DNA of 64,000 nucleotides from Sabellastarte sp. h YS-2021. Lineage: Eukaryota > Annelida > Polychaeta > Sabellida > Sabellidae. Positions within the stretch are counted from its first letter, which is position 1, and the number at the start of each line of letters is the position of its first letter. The notes under the pieces were generated by a model that had not been told where the DNA came from, did not search any database, and saw only the letters and a list, made by a program, of their open reading frames with translations. The stretch spans positions 5,769,962 to 5,833,961 of the forward strand of contig OZ024933.1 of the NCBI GenBank assembly GCA_964017235.1. The letters run 5' to 3'. The translations under genes were made by a program, and so were the position numbers. Below, in pieces: positions 32,445 to 46,040 of this stretch.

Positions 32445-32700
32445 TGCCACTGTGGCCTAGCGGGTAGCACACTTGTCTAGGAACTCAGAGGACGTGGGTT
32501 CAAACCCAGGTACAGGCAGATACATAGTGGCTCGGATGACCACTTAAAATGGCGGTCCTCTGCCATTGGGTCGTTTCACCAGTGGCAGGCTAAAGAACCT
32601 CAAGGACGTTGATAAATGGTCAATCTTCAGCCTCTATCTTCCATTTAGGGAAATGTCAGTTACTTGTGAGTTGGGGCTGTATCTGTGCAGTCAGATGGGT
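32445..32700 (+). mobile_element. tRNA-derived SINE, second type
   Basis: Head with a tRNA-like A box (TGGCCTAGCGGGTAGCAC) and B box (GGGTTCAAACCC) about 35 nt apart, the internal pol III promoter spacing, followed by an unrelated body. The body differs from the SINE type at 33.7, 50.7 and 60.4 kb. Confidence 0.65.
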
Positions 32701-33529
32701 TTAATAGGCCTTTGAGTCCTGTAGTATATGGTGATATTGCGCTGAGTATAAATGCACAAATACAATAAAATACAGGAAGATTGAAGAAGGTACCTTATGT
32801 AGTAAATAAACAAAAATACACAAATTCCACAATTTAATCATAAAACAGCCATTGGTTGCATATATATTCGAACTTAGACTTTCACCAAGTCCTTTTGTCT
32901 TTTGTGAAATATATGGGTACTGTATGACTTTTGGAGAAACAGCCAGTCCTGACAAAAGGACTTTTCTCACTCACTTCAGGAAGTGACTGTCCGCCTAGTA
33001 TTTAAAAAAATAACTAAAGAACTCAGGAATTCCTGTGAACTTTTTAAGCCAATAAAAAAGCCCCATTCTTATATCCACAGGATAGTTCTATATTTAACCC
33101 AACAGAAGTTTTCTCCAGAATACTGGTCCCCATGAACTCTGTGGGACTTCTCATTTCCATGTTTCCATCTTTCAAGAGAATGTGCTGCTTGTCAGTACAT
33201 ACTACATAGTATCCTGTATGTCCAATTAAAAAGGGGAATTGAGGTGTTCAGTATTTTTTATGTTTTGTGGTCTATAATTATAGTTGTTTTTCTTGTGAAT
33301 AATTTCACAATTTCACTACTGTCCCCAAGCTATACAGCTTAAAACCTTTTTTTTACAAATTTTCAGAAAACTTTCTTCTATTAATGCTTTATAAATAGGT
33401 TAGCAATAATTGTCACAATTTTGAAGTCTTTTTATAAATGAATTTGTTTCAGCATGTTTCATTACAATTGGGATTTGAAGGTATGTTATCAATTTTCCAG
33501 ATCTAGTTACTGAGGAAAAAACTAATCAA
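32701..33529. other. No gene recognised
   Basis: AT-rich DNA without convincing exon or repeat. Confidence 0.4.
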
Positions 33530-34515
33530 GGGAAAATGCCTACTGGTAAAATATCTCCCAGAAAGAATACCTCCTGAAACAATACCTCCTTGAAAGAATA
33601 CCTCCTGCATATTTTGTATTCCGGAAAAAATAAATCGGCAATATTTAAAAACAATTTTTTTCTATGCACATATGTCATAGTGGGATGAGGCGAATAAAAA
33701 GCTATCGCTGGGATTAAAAAAACATACTTTATTTATCTATTTGGGTTTCATGTTGCTTTCAACACTGTACAGGACATATCACGATGGGTAGTTTTGCGGG
33801 CACAGGAAACCAATACATACAGGTCAAGGTTCTATACTGTAAACTGCCGATCATCAGTAAACAATGACCAACTTTCCCACATAAGGTCTGGGGTTTGAAC
33901 CACCAACTTCAGAGGTGGGAGGTGAGTGTGTTATCACTACACCACCATGGCAAAACATACTAAATGTGTACAAATAATGTCTAATAACATCAGCACCATT
34001 CAGTTTAGACCTTGACATAGGTATATTTTAAAGGGTAACTTTTTCTTGAAACTAAATGGAAAATGTTGTTTATTTTCAAAATGTAATATATAATTGATTT
34101 TAGGCAAATATTGGACTACCTTAGTACTGAGTACACTACTCCTCTAGGAACTCTAAAAAATTATGACTTCTCCAAATTTTGGCCACAATCTTGAATTTTG
34201 GCGGAAATAGAAAATGTTATTTATCTTAAAAACTATAACAGATAGGGTAACTTTGGCTCTCTGGATAATAAGGATTACTCCTTTAATGTCTAAATAATTT
34301 AGAATTTTCTTATTTTCGGCTGCCATCTTAAAAAATGCAGTTCATCTTCAAAACCATGTTAGTTGCCCTTTTCCAGTGGACACAAATGGCATCTGGCCAC
34401 ATCCTTGGTCTAGCTAAATTACTTTTTATTCTTAGGAGGCATTTTTTAATTGATGCAAAATATGCCATAGGCATTTTTTCCAGGAGATATTTTGTCCGGG
34501 ATGCATTTTTCCACA
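33530..34515. mobile_element. Possible element with long imperfect inverted ends
   Basis: AAAATGCCTACTGGTAAAATATCTCC with several ATACCTCCT words at 33535-33610 is matched in inverted orientation near 34425-34510. A SINE sits inside. The inverted ends are imperfect and I cannot assign a superfamily. Confidence 0.3.
33725..33957 (-). mobile_element. tRNA-derived SINE, minus strand
   Basis: In minus sense: tRNA-like head with B box GGTTCAAACCCC, then the body with GTTTACAGTATAGAACC, GTTTCCTGTG and the 3' end CTGTACAGTGTTGAAAG. Same family as 60445-60690 and 50745-50995. Confidence 0.65.
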
Positions 34516-36515
34516 CACTACAAAAAAACATCTTTTCTATCAAGCACACTTAACATTGTATTTTGTTGATAATCTTTCAAATGGAATTTTACAGTCTAAT
34601 AGGGCTGTTCCACTGTGTCTGATATATTTCAAGTCCTGAAAATAGGTTGGATGGGAAGTCAAACTTTTCATTTTGAGGATCCATAAACAATGATCGTAAC
34701 ATTTGAGAGCCTTCAGGCCTGGCCTGGAACCAATGGATAAACTTCAGGTAGAGATGAACTGTTTGTGTCCCTGATTAATTCATACTGTTTAAATTTGTCA
34801 AAAGTTTTGTGATCTTCTACAATCATTAGCAGAACTTAATTTGGGAACGCAATTCTAAAGCTATCTTTGTAAAGTTTGTATATCAATCTTTTCCATCCTA
34901 TGCTGGTATTGGCGAGACTTTCCTAAGTTCATAAGTGATTCAGGAAGATTTTGGAACAATCAAAAGTTTTTTAGTACCAATCAAAGTGTCATTTGGAAAG
35001 CAAATGTAACATCTACCCTCTTTATCCATAGATCAAGACCAATTTAAATTTTTCAAATTAATTAGGGACAAGGTATACAATTGGATCACCAAAATGGAAC
35101 AGCCCTCTTAGGGACTTTTACCAATTTTTACACAACATTCAAAACCATAGGATCTCAAAACTAAAACAAGGAACTATTCATACAAATACTCTGGGAAACT
35201 ATTACACATATTTAATTCATTTACATACTTTTCACTCTGATGTTCTCAAAGTAAACTCTCAACAAGTATATAAATTAAAGGGCTTCCAAGAGTTGGCTGT
35301 ATACCTGTTTATGTGTTCTACAATAACAAAGATCCACAGTTAGAAACCCAGCATGACAGCTGTGGCAGCATGCTTGCAAGAGGGAAAACCCCCATCATAT
35401 AAATAACAGTATGCTAATATGTTGGGGATTTCTCCATACTGTTGTGCATACAATCTGCATAAATGTGTCCCTCATTACAGTTGAAGCTAAATGGGTGGCA
35501 CAAGTCTTTGTTTTTTCAGAGACTACCCCCCTAACTCCAGAATGCTAGTGGTATAATGAACTCCTGTAAGTTTCCAATTTAAATTTAACTATTCAGGTTA
35601 CTGATGGATACAAATACAAAGACTTGGAGCAAGTCTAATTCGAACTAGATTCATAAAAATATTCAAACGGGAAAAATGACTTTTGTAATGGGTAACATGT
35701 AAAGGTTTTCAGAACTGTGAAATTTGGTAATAGGTCAATAATTTTCATGTATCTTTGGAAAAAAAAACTACTATCCTTAATTACCTCACTGTTAAAAAGA
35801 AAATATTTTTCATACCTTTACATGTGAAAACAGTTTCTATCAGATTGCATTACAATATGGCCTGAAACACTAAAAAATACAAGCAATCTTTAAAAAGTAT
35901 TCCTTTCCTCCTTGATTTATTAATCTGGCTGAAAATAAAGTCTTTTAAGCTTCCAATGTTAAATGTTTATTTCTTCTTCATCTATATTTCTGTGTAGCAG
36001 TGAAAATGTATGCAAAAATAATGTGTTTTCATTCAATGCATTTCAAAAGGTAAAACTCTTGATGTAGTGTTTATTTAAAAAAACTAACAAATGCATTTCT
36101 TATTTTAAATTATGCATAAAAGGAGTTGAAAGAAAACTTTAACTCATTATTTCTTTAGCTAAAGACATGTTTACACTTTGCATGTAGTAAAAATCTATAA
36201 CAAACAATTAATCCTCAAGAAAATGTATGAAAGCGACAAAAGCTCAGAAATATATAACATATAGCATAAAAAAAGTCATTACACCGGACTTTCTAGAAAC
36301 ATGGCTAGGTTAAATCGATGAATTTAACATAAGCACATTAATTCAGACAATTTTCTTGCTAGCAAGGTTATTTTAAATACATCACATCTCCACTGTATAT
36401 TTGTTATTTATTATTCTATTATATTTAGCATGTACCTTAACAAAGCAATTAAATATCAGAGGAAAAAGATCCACTGAATGCCTTGGAGTTTGAAGGATAG
36501 TAATCTTAGAATATA
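34516..36515. other. No gene recognised
   Basis: About 2 kb of AT-rich DNA. Overlapping open frames near 34328-34553 on both strands are mutual shadows without motif. Confidence 0.45.
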
Positions 36516-36605
36516 ATGGAATAGAAACTTTTATATAGAGCAAAATTGATACAATATCCTTTTATACGCTTGAGGTCAAAAGGGAAAAGTCAGGGGACAT
36601 GTCAG
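36516..36605. repeat. Dispersed repeat, also at 54925-55000
   Basis: ATAGAA...TTTATATAGAGCAAAATTGATACAA followed by CGCTTGAGGTCAAA-GGGAAA has a clear partner near 54925-55000. Family unknown. Confidence 0.55.
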
Positions 36606-36839
36606 GTTGAAATTCAATTTATCACCCACCAGGAGAGATATACTGTGGTGGAGGATATGCTAGTCTAAACAAGTAGGGTTGTAACAGGCCTATAGAGCTC
36701 ACCTATAGTGCCTTATAGAACTCACCATCTTAGTAAAACCAGATCTTTCTTTTATCGCCAAGACTACAAGATTCCCAGGGTAACAGAGGGCAAAACAGAA
36801 AATAAGTGAAAAATAACCCCGATGCAGATCTGGCAGAAA

Positions 36840-38400
36840 CATCTCAGTTTCGCCATCTGGTGAGCCACATCAGGCTGTAGTGTGTCATATGACAACCACC
36901 TGGCCAAGGGCTAGGCCAAAGACCCATTCATTAAGTCGATGTATTGGTTCCACACATACTACACCACACAATGTGTGTTACAAAAGATACAAATTTCTCT
37001 CCTTAGTGACACCTCACAGACCCGAAGCTCCATTGTTGAAACAGCGAGCACATTCGAGGCCCAAGAGCAATTCCTGGCAAACCTTGATGATGGCAGGATC
37101 GGTAGTTACAACAAAATCATGGTAGCAGCTAAGGGCCTGCTCTTGCAAATAAACCATGCGAACAAGGTGCCCCACCCCTCTGCACTTAGCAGCTGGAAGC
37201 TTTACAGATAGGAAAATAGTGGCAAGCCCCCAAGGACAGAACAACCCACCAAAAAGCCCACAAAAGAGCTTGCCCAAGAGCCTACTACAGAACTCGATCA
37301 CTGCACTGGACCACTAGGATGAAACAAATGCTCTTGTTGTTGGCGGCACGGCTTTTTGTGAGGTTACTTATGTTTTGGCTTTTTCACAGGCTGACAGGAA
37401 TAAACTCCTGACTACAAGGATGACAACCCAAGTTTTTACCACCCAATCTTTGGTTTTAGAAAGGAGGCTTAGGAGCCAGGAGACTATCAACCCAATAATA
37501 TGATGACAGCAGCTGCCTTGCTGGTTAGTTTGACCAGAGCCTGTCCCATTCTCATAGCCCACTCTTGTCACCTGAAGATGGATGGATGCAATGGGGATGG
37601 CGAGGGTGTGGTACCACTAGAAACACTTAGATCAAGAACGTGCTGATCGTCATTCTTATTGTGGTGAATCCCTTGTTCGCACAAGCGAGGACATATGTAC
37701 TCAGTCAGTGTGGTGTCTTCAAGAAGGAGCCCATTGATGGTTTCCCACATATAGTTGATTTGTGAGTGAAGGGCTTCTCTGTTTGCTGCAGCAGCCTCAA
37801 GACGAGAGGCCCTTTCATCTTGCAGGTCACTTAACGAGGCAGTATCTAGTGAACTTGTCAATATACTAAGAGTCTGCCGGGGGCATTTTTCCATGTTTAT
37901 ATGCTGATCCAGCTCTGTGAGCTTGGCTAGGTTGTTGGTGAGATTACCTCAGATGATCTGTAGGGCTTAATCTAGGCCCCAGATCTTGCGAAAATTGATC
38001 AAGAGTACATCAATGGTCTTGTGGAGCTGAAAACATTTTGGCATCAGTGAAGGTATATTCCATCTTCCTTGCACCAGCCCCAATCTGGGAACCCCAGCTC
38101 CACTCACATCGCCATAATCCCACCAGGCCAGCTGCTTATATCGGTGAATTCAAGGGGCCTCCCTATCTTTGAGTTTATGAGATCGATGTTGGGGTAAGCT
38201 TTCAGCTGTAACTGCCCCAACCAACTTAAATTTTGTTGTGTGTCAACCAGGTCAGGGCTGAGTCCCTGTTCAGCAAAAGTATTGTAGTAGCCATCTACCA
38301 CTGTCTGGAGAAGCTCATGATGCAGAGCAACATGAGTTCCAGTGGTCCCGATGCAATTGCTAATGCTGACATCATCTGTGAGGAGCATTTTACTTGTGTC
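36840..38400 (-). pseudogene. Unrecognised coding remnant
   Basis: GC content rises and several open minus-strand stretches line up in order. 38388-38104 includes ALHHELLQTVVDGYYNTFAEQGL. 37894-37568 is a likely coiled coil, RLEAAAANREALHSQINYM. Stops and frame changes separate them. It looks like a decayed intronless gene of a mobile element. The style resembles structural genes of large DNA transposons, but I cannot name the family. Confidence 0.35.
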
Positions 38401-38519
38401 TTGTGGTGCATCTTCATTATCTATTGTACCATATACATCGTCACAAACAGAGAATTATCAAATCTGAAGTCTGGCATATTTTATGGGTTTACATGACAAG
38501 GTTAAGTTAAAAGTCTGGC

Positions 38520-41500
38520 CACTGACATTTAATTTTTTTATATTTATTTTCTTTTTCAAACATAAAGACATACAATAATGATAACAGAAAAACATATTAC
38601 AACAATGGATGCATGGCTACGATATTTGTCACATCCTTACACTAGGATGATATATAGATATTTATATTTTATTTTCCTTGATATGACCAAAAGATAGTAC
38701 ATAACCACTGAGTAAAACTTATTTTCGATACAAATAACATTATCCATTTTTAGTGTGATTTAAGATATAGTCTGGATTAGGTTTGAAACAAGCATCCAAT
38801 TTCTTGTAAAGCGAGCGGAAGCATCTGTTATGGCATACAGGTATGATTGTTCATCAAAGACTCGCTTGATGTTAAGTTGTAATGCATTAAAACTTGGTTT
38901 ACAACTCTCTTTAAGACATTTAAATAAGTAGGATTTTACTATTGAGGTTATGGCATTTATGGAAAAGGTGATAGCACTGCGACCCTGAATTCCAAGTATT
39001 ATTGATTTTTTGTCAAAGTCAAATGCTGAACCTGTTTCCTGGTAAATCCAGTGTTTAAGTAAGTCCCAAATTTCAGTAGAATATAGGCAATCTACAAAGG
39101 CATGAGTTATTGTTTCAGGCATATTATTACAAAAGCGACAAAGACTGTTGTCAACTTTTTTCATTTTATACAGTAGAGCCTTTGTTCCCAATATGTTATG
39201 AAGTATTCTATACTGCAACCAAATAATCTGGTTATCAAGAATCGTTTTAAAGCAGGTCAGATGTATGTTTTTCCATTCTTTTAATTCTATATTTATTTGA
39301 AGTATTTTTCCCAAGTGTTTATATGGACTAAGTCCTTTTGAGTATCACTTTCTGTGAGCACATGGTAGAAATCTTTACAACCTTTCTTTGATTTGTTTAT
39401 CAATGATATAGTCTTTGGCCATATTGGTTTCTCAGGTAATTTGATCTGAAATCCAGCACCATTTTTATTTCTAAATTTTTCTATTCTTAACTGTATTCAG
39501 TTATAGTCTAGGGAATTAAGATTAGTTCCATAAGTATTTATAACTTCTAATGTCAACAGGTTACCTTCACTATTATATAAATGAGCAGGGTAAATTATTC
39601 CCACTCTGTACCACTGTGGCAGAAAGAGGGTTTCTTTTGAGATATTTGGATTGCACCATAGTGGGCAAGTTAGACTATGTGGTTGTGCATTATTCAGTAC
39701 TGCTTTGAGTACTCTTTTCCAATTTACCAAGATGTCCCCCCAAAATTTGTTTGAAATCTTGTTTGCAATAATATCGCACCACGATGGTCCCATATGCAAA
39801 AGTTTTTCCAAAGATTTTATGTTATATAAACAGAAATCGTAGTAGTCAGAATTTTGGTTTTGGACTAGTTTTCTCAACCATGTCAGTTTGAGGGCCGGTA
39901 TCTGTATACTTATATCAAGCATTCTCAAGCCCCCCCCATTTATAATCCATGCAGATGGTATTCCTTCTTATTTTGTCAGGCTTGTTATTCCAAATAAATT
40001 TAAAGAATAATCTCTCCAAAGTCTTTATAAAGTTTTTACTAGGATCCGGAATACATAAGAACAGATAATTTAGCTTTGACACTATGAAGGATTTCAGGAC
40101 TGTTATCTTTCCTATGGGTGACAACAAATGCCGTTGCCATTGGGCAAGTGACGCTCTTATTTTATTTAATGCAGGTTCGTAGTTAAGGCATTCGCTACCC
40201 CAATGTAGCTCCTTGTTTATCTTTACTTTGTCCTTAACTCCCTTTTTCTTCCCAATCCAGACTATTTGGGTTTTTTCAGTGTTTACTCTTAAACCAGATA
40301 TATTGCCAAAACTTTCTTGTATATTGAGAGCTGCTTGGAGGGAGTCTTCAGTTCCATTTAGTATAATAGTGGTATCGTCAGCAAACTGTGTTATCTTTAT
40401 TTCCTTTTGTCTAATCATGATGCCTTTTATATTTTTATCGTTCATAATCATCAGGTACAAAATTTGGGCACACAAGATAGATAGGGGGAGATTGGGTCTC
40501 CTTGTCTACATCCTCTTTTAATAGGCAAAGGGTTTGATAGGAATCCACACTGGCTAACTGAAGCTACTATATTAGTATTAAACAGTTTGATCCATTGTTT
40601 GAAGTTAATGCCAAAATTTTAAAATTCTAGAACTCGGTACAAGAATGTCCATGAGAGTCGAATGCCTTTTCAAAGTCCACCAACATTATTAGGCCAGGAA
40701 TATTTTCTTTCTCTGTATAATGAAGAAGGTCGTAGATCAAACGAATGTTTTCTCCAATATATCTTCCACTTATGAAACCAGTTTGTGTTCTAGAAATTAA
40801 TTTGTCCAGGACACCCTTGAGTCTATTTGCTATTGCCGATGATAAAATTTTGTAGACACAAGATAGAAGGGAAATTGGTCTCCAGTTCTTTTAGGTTTGT
40901 TGCCTTTTGGAATACAAGAGATTAAGCACCGCCGCAACGATATGGACATTTCTCCTTTAGTATAGGACCATTTATACGCTTTTAGTACAAAAAACTTTAA
41001 TTTTTTCCAAAAAAATTTTTAAAAATTCAGCAGGGTAGCCATCGATACCTGGACTTTTTCCATTTTTCATTTGTTTTAAAGCCTTACCTATTTCTTCAAT
41101 GGACAGTTCATGTTCTAAACCCTTAGCTTCCACTGAAGAAAGCTTTGCTGTTTCTAAATTATTCAAAATTTTTTTCAACTGTGGTTCACATTCATTTTTT
41201 GGTTGTGAAAAAAGTCTTTTATAAAAGGTTTGAACTTCATTCAGAATTTCTTCTTGGTTCGATATATATTGACCATCTGATTTTTGTAGCCTTTTGATAG
41301 TTTTGTCTATGTATCCTTTATTCTCTAGGGATGACAATAATTTAGAAGGTTTTTCACCATCTTTTAGCCATGTTGCGCGAGAATGAACCTTTGAAGCTTC
41401 TTGTTCTATTGCACGAAGTTTCACAAGAGCCTCCTTCTTACTAATTAATGTGTTTATATTTTTTGCATCACATGTTGCTTCAAGTTGTTCGATCTCTTTT

Positions 41501-42530
41501 TCTAAATTATTCTTTAAGTTGGCATTTTCCTTTTTAAGGCGAGATGCAAATTTAATAGTTTCTCCTCTAATCTTTAGAAGAAGGACCTCCAGAAATAAAT
41601 CGTCAGGAATGGTCATGTGAATATCTAGATCACTAATTTGATTAATGGTGCATGGATTATATACTAATGCAGCATTGTTCAGTTTTCCTGAATCTATTAT
41701 GTTGTTCACCATAATCAAATAATCTTTATTTTCCAGAAGAGAGCAATTCAATTTCCAGGTTCCCCTCCCCCTATTAAAGTTACATAACGTTAACTTTAAC
41801 TCTATTATTGAATGATCCGATCTGTACCCCGGCTTTATATTACTACTCTTTATGTGGTCACAAAGATTATCAGAACACAAAAAATAGTCTAGCCTAGCTT
41901 GCTTGATTGGAGTTTTACGACGTCAAGTGTACTGCCTGGTGGACGGGTGGAGAAGACGGAAGGTATCAACTAAGTTTTGTTCGGATATTATATCTATCAG
42001 GCGAGCACGGGCACGTGGGTTATTAATTGTTTTGTAGTTGTGATAATCCATTTTGGGATTTAATACCAGATTAAAATCCCCACATATGATTGTATAGTCT
42101 AGTTCATTGTTTATCAGAATATCATTTAAATTTTCATAAAACCACGGAGAATCTATATTAGGTCCATAAATATTGATTATTTTTAAAGTCATATTATCTA
42201 ATTTTAGATCTATAAATATTATATTATTTGTGTCATCACAGTAGCTGTCCAATATTTTGTATTCGAAGTTGTTTTTTAGCATTATTGCCACCCCCCGAGC
42301 ATTTGACCTGTGTTCATTGATTAGTATATGGCCTTGCCATAGTTTATTCAAGAGTTTTAAATCCTTTTCAATCCAATGGGTATCTTGTAGACAGATTATT
42401 GAGGAGTTTAAATTTTGTAAATAGTTTAAGACATCAGTACACTTATTCATATCTCTTAGACCTTGACAGTTTGCTGACAATATACTCAGTTCATTTAATA
42501 ACAACATGACATTGTTGTGGAAGACTCTTT
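38520..42530 (-). mobile_element. L1/Tx1-type LINE, nearly full ORF2, decayed
   Basis: A minus-strand ORF2 in natural order: AP endonuclease (42507-41600), linker, RT (about 41100-39500) and a C-terminal zinc knuckle (near 39150). I find no ORF1 upstream. The 3' end near 38530 is A-rich on the minus strand. Confidence 0.85.
38760..42507 (-). pseudogene. LINE ORF2 protein: endonuclease and reverse transcriptase
   Basis: The start at 42507 opens MLLLNELSILSANCQGLRD. The endonuclease shows IICLQDTHW, IINIYGPN, CGDFN and, after an in-frame TGA at 41925-41923 in place of the usual Trp codon, RLDYFLC and GYRSDHSIIELKL. The linker has WLKDGEKPSKLLSSLE and MKNGKSPGIDGYPAEF. The frame then breaks near 40975. 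RT motifs follow: RGCRQGDPISPYL near 40500, frame change, then FADD near 40400 and LRVNTEKTQIVW. Later frames (39928-39497 and 39314-38760) give the thumb and a CRFC...H...C knuckle. At least four lesions make it inactive. Confidence 0.85.
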
Positions 42531-43130
42531 ATGTTTACCAAAATTGACATTCATAATAACTTTTATTAACAAGATATATAACATTTTTATTAATCGAATG
42601 TCATTCTTGAAATAACGAAGATTAAGCCATATCTTAGCAAGGAGCATTTTTTAAAAGTGATTAACGTAGCCTTCTATGAACCAAAAGTTGAACATGACAA
42701 CAAACATTTAAACACAGAAACAAATACATATGTACATTACAAAATTTATCTAAAAACTTTGAAAGGACGAGTTTCAGAGGTCATAAAAAGGGAAGTATAC
42801 TTTGCTATGCATATACACTTTAGGTAAAAACATTTATTTTGTATTGGATGTTTTAACATTAAGTACACCAAAGGGCTTCTATTACCTTTAGGTAAAGGTT
42901 AACTTTTGTATTACATATTTTGACATTAGTTGCTCTCAAAGTGCCGCTTTTAACCTTACTACATGGCTTCATGCTCGTGTTTAGGCCATTGGTATGTGGA
43001 AATGTTTATTTAAAAAAAACTGTAGTTCTTTACTGTTGATAAATGTCCAACAATATTTCAAGTCAGGATTAATGATTTAATGGCCAGCATGTAAAACCAT
43101 TGATAACTTGACTTTTCACACTACTACCAG
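42531..43130. other. No gene recognised
   Basis: AT-rich DNA between the LINE 5' end and the satellite. It could include LINE 5' UTR. Confidence 0.4.
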
Positions 43131-46040
43131 AAAAATAATTTGACATTTTTTAACACACAGTATAGTGTGCAACGGAGGAAACCACTGTGGAGCACCATAT
43201 GACTTCTCATTAATCTAGACATACTAAACTGTATATAGGAGCTGTAAAGCACCACTTGACAGCTCATAACTGAATACAAAAGTAATCCATAACCAATCCG
43301 TACACTTGTTATAAAACACCGCATGATGGGTTATCGCAGAATGCACTGTAATTTAAGAAGCTGATTTCTATCTGTAATTAAGCATTAACACACTTGGTGT
43401 ATAAAGCTACAATGCTTGGAAACTGGGGTTTTTTTGGTTTTTTTTTTGCCCCACCATGTTTTGGTCTTTAGTGCAAAACATAAGTAACTTACACAAGTCT
43501 TTCCCTTTGTTATAAAGCACCATTTGACAACTTATTGGTGGGTACACAAATAGTCTTCAACCAATCTATACATTTGTTATAATCACCATATGACAAGTTA
43601 TCAAGGAATACACAAATAGTTTAACAAGATTATTTCTATTTGTAATAAAGCATTAACACACTTGGTGTATAAAGCTACAGTGCTGGCAGATTGCTAATGC
43701 ATATTTTGTGCCTTTTCACATGACCATGTTTTAATCTTTGGTGCAAGACATAAGTATGTGACTCACACAAATCTTTCTCTTTGCTATATGGTACCATTTG
43801 AGAGCTTATTAACTTCTATTTGTAATAAGACATCAACACAATTGGTACATTAAAATTATAATGTTTGGAGATTTAGTGCATATTTTGCTCCATCACATGA
43901 CCATGTTCTGGCCTTTAATGCAGGACATAAGTAAGTAATTTAATCTTTTCCTTTAGTATAAAGCACCATTTGACAGCCTATTGCTGAATAGACAATACTC
44001 CACAACCAAACCATACAATTGTTATAAATCACTATATGACAGGTTATCAAAAAAATACACAAATAGTCTAAGAAGATGATTTTTATTGCAATAGAGCATT
44101 AACACACTTGGTATATAAAGCCACAATACTGGAAGACTGTTAATGCATTTTTTTTTTTTGCCCCACCACATGACCATGTTTTGGCCTTTGGTGCAGGACA
44201 TAAGTAAATAACTTGCACAAGTCTTTTCCTCTATTATAAAGCACCATTAGACAGTTTATTGATGAATACACAAATAATTTAACAGAATGATTTCTATTCT
44301 GGGTATCACATTATTATGCCCTACCACATGACCTTGTTTTGGCCTTTGGTACAGGACATCAGTTGATGGTCCTTTTCCTATGTTATCAATAACTACATCA
44401 TTGCTGTTACCGAATCAAGATATATTCACAATTTTCGTTCTACAGTCTGTGTTGAAAAGGTAAGTAACATTGGAGAAAAATGTATATTTTTGCTCCACCA
44501 CATGATCATGTTCTGGCCTATTGTGCAGGACACAAGTAAGTAATTTAATCTTTCCCTTTAGTATAAAGCACCATTTGACAACTTATTACTGAATAGATAA
44601 TACTCCACAACAAGCCATAAATTTGTTAGTAAATCACTATATGACAGGTTATCGAGGAATACACCAACACTTTACGAAGATGATTTCTATTGTATTAGAG
44701 CATTAACACACTTGGTGTGTAAAGCTACAATACTGGAAGACTGTTAATGCAGTTGTTGTTTTTTTTGCCCCACCACATGACCATGTTTTGGCCTTTGGTG
44801 CAGGACATAAGTAAATAACTTGCACAAGTCTTTCCCTCTATTATAAAGCACCCTTAGACAGTTTATTGATGGATACACAAATAATTTAACAGAATGATTT
44901 CTATTCTGAGTACCACATTGTCACACTTGGTATACAACTCAACATTATCGGGAGACATTAATGCACCATTATGTCCTACCATTAGACGGTTTATTGATGA
45001 ATACACAAATAATTTAACAGAATGATTTTTATTCTGAGTACCACATTGTCACACTTAATATACAACTCCACATTATCGGGAGACATTAATGCACTTATTA
45101 TGCTCCACCACATAACCTTGTTTTGGCTTTTGGTACAGGACATAGGTTGATGGTCCTTTTCCTATGATATCAATAACTCATTGCTGTTACTAAATGAAGA
45201 CATATTTACAAGATTCGTTCTACAGTCTGGGTTAAAAAGGTAAGAAACATTTGAGACGGACATTGTGTAAGTATGTAACACACACAAATCTTTCTATTTG
45301 TTATATGGTACCATTTGACAACTTATTAACTTCTGTTTGTAACAAAAGCATCAACACAATTGGTATATTAAAACTATAATGTTTGGAGAGTTAGTGCATA
45401 TTTTTGCTCCATCGCATGACCATGGTCTGGCCTTTAGTGCAGGACACAAGTAGGTAATTTAATCTTTCCCTTTAGTATAAAACACCATTTGACAGCTTAT
45501 TATTGAATAGACAATACTCCACATCCAAACCATACATTTGTTATAAATCACTATCTGACATGTTATCGAGGCGTACACAAATAGTTTAAGAAGATGATTT
45601 CTATTATAATCGAGCATTAACACACTTGGTGTATAAAGCTACAATACTGGAAGACTATTAATATACATTTTTTTTTGCCCCACCACATGACCGTGTTTTG
45701 GCCTTTGGTGCAGGACATAAGTAAATAACTTGCACAAGCCTTTCCCTATATTATAATGCACCATTAGACAGTTTATTGATGAATACACAAATAATTTAAC
45801 AGAGTGATTTCTATTCTGAGTACCACATTGTCACACTTGGTATACAACTTAATATTGTCGGGAGACATTAATGCACCTATTATGCCCTACCACATGACCT
45901 TGTTTTGGCCTTTGGTACAGGACATAGGTTGAAGGTCCTTTTCCTATGATATCAATAACTCCTTGCTGTTACCAAATGAAGACATATTTACAAGTTTTGT
46001 TCTACAGTCTGGGTTAAAAAGGTAAGTAACATTTAAGATG
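43130..46040. repeat. Diverged satellite with higher-order structure
   Basis: A core CCACATGACCATGTTTTGGC followed by CTTTGGTGCAGGACATAAGTAA recurs about eleven times, spaced 160-310 bp. Companion words are GCATTAACACACTTGGTGTATAAAG and ACCATTTGACA. A rarer block (GATGGTCCTTTTCCTATG ... CTACAGTCTG.GTT.AAAAGGTAAG) begins at 44365, 45149 and 45931, which gives a higher-order period of 784 and 782 bp. No open reading frame. Confidence 0.8.

Noticed and set aside
32445-32700. Functional tRNA gene
   Set aside because: A and B boxes are present but no acceptor stem pairs; the following body marks it as a SINE.
34328-34553. Two nearly complementary open frames on opposite strands
   Set aside because: Mutual shadows in low-complexity DNA.
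43130-46040. CRISPR-like array
   Set aside because: Repeats are long, diverged and irregularly spaced in eukaryotic DNA; it is a satellite.
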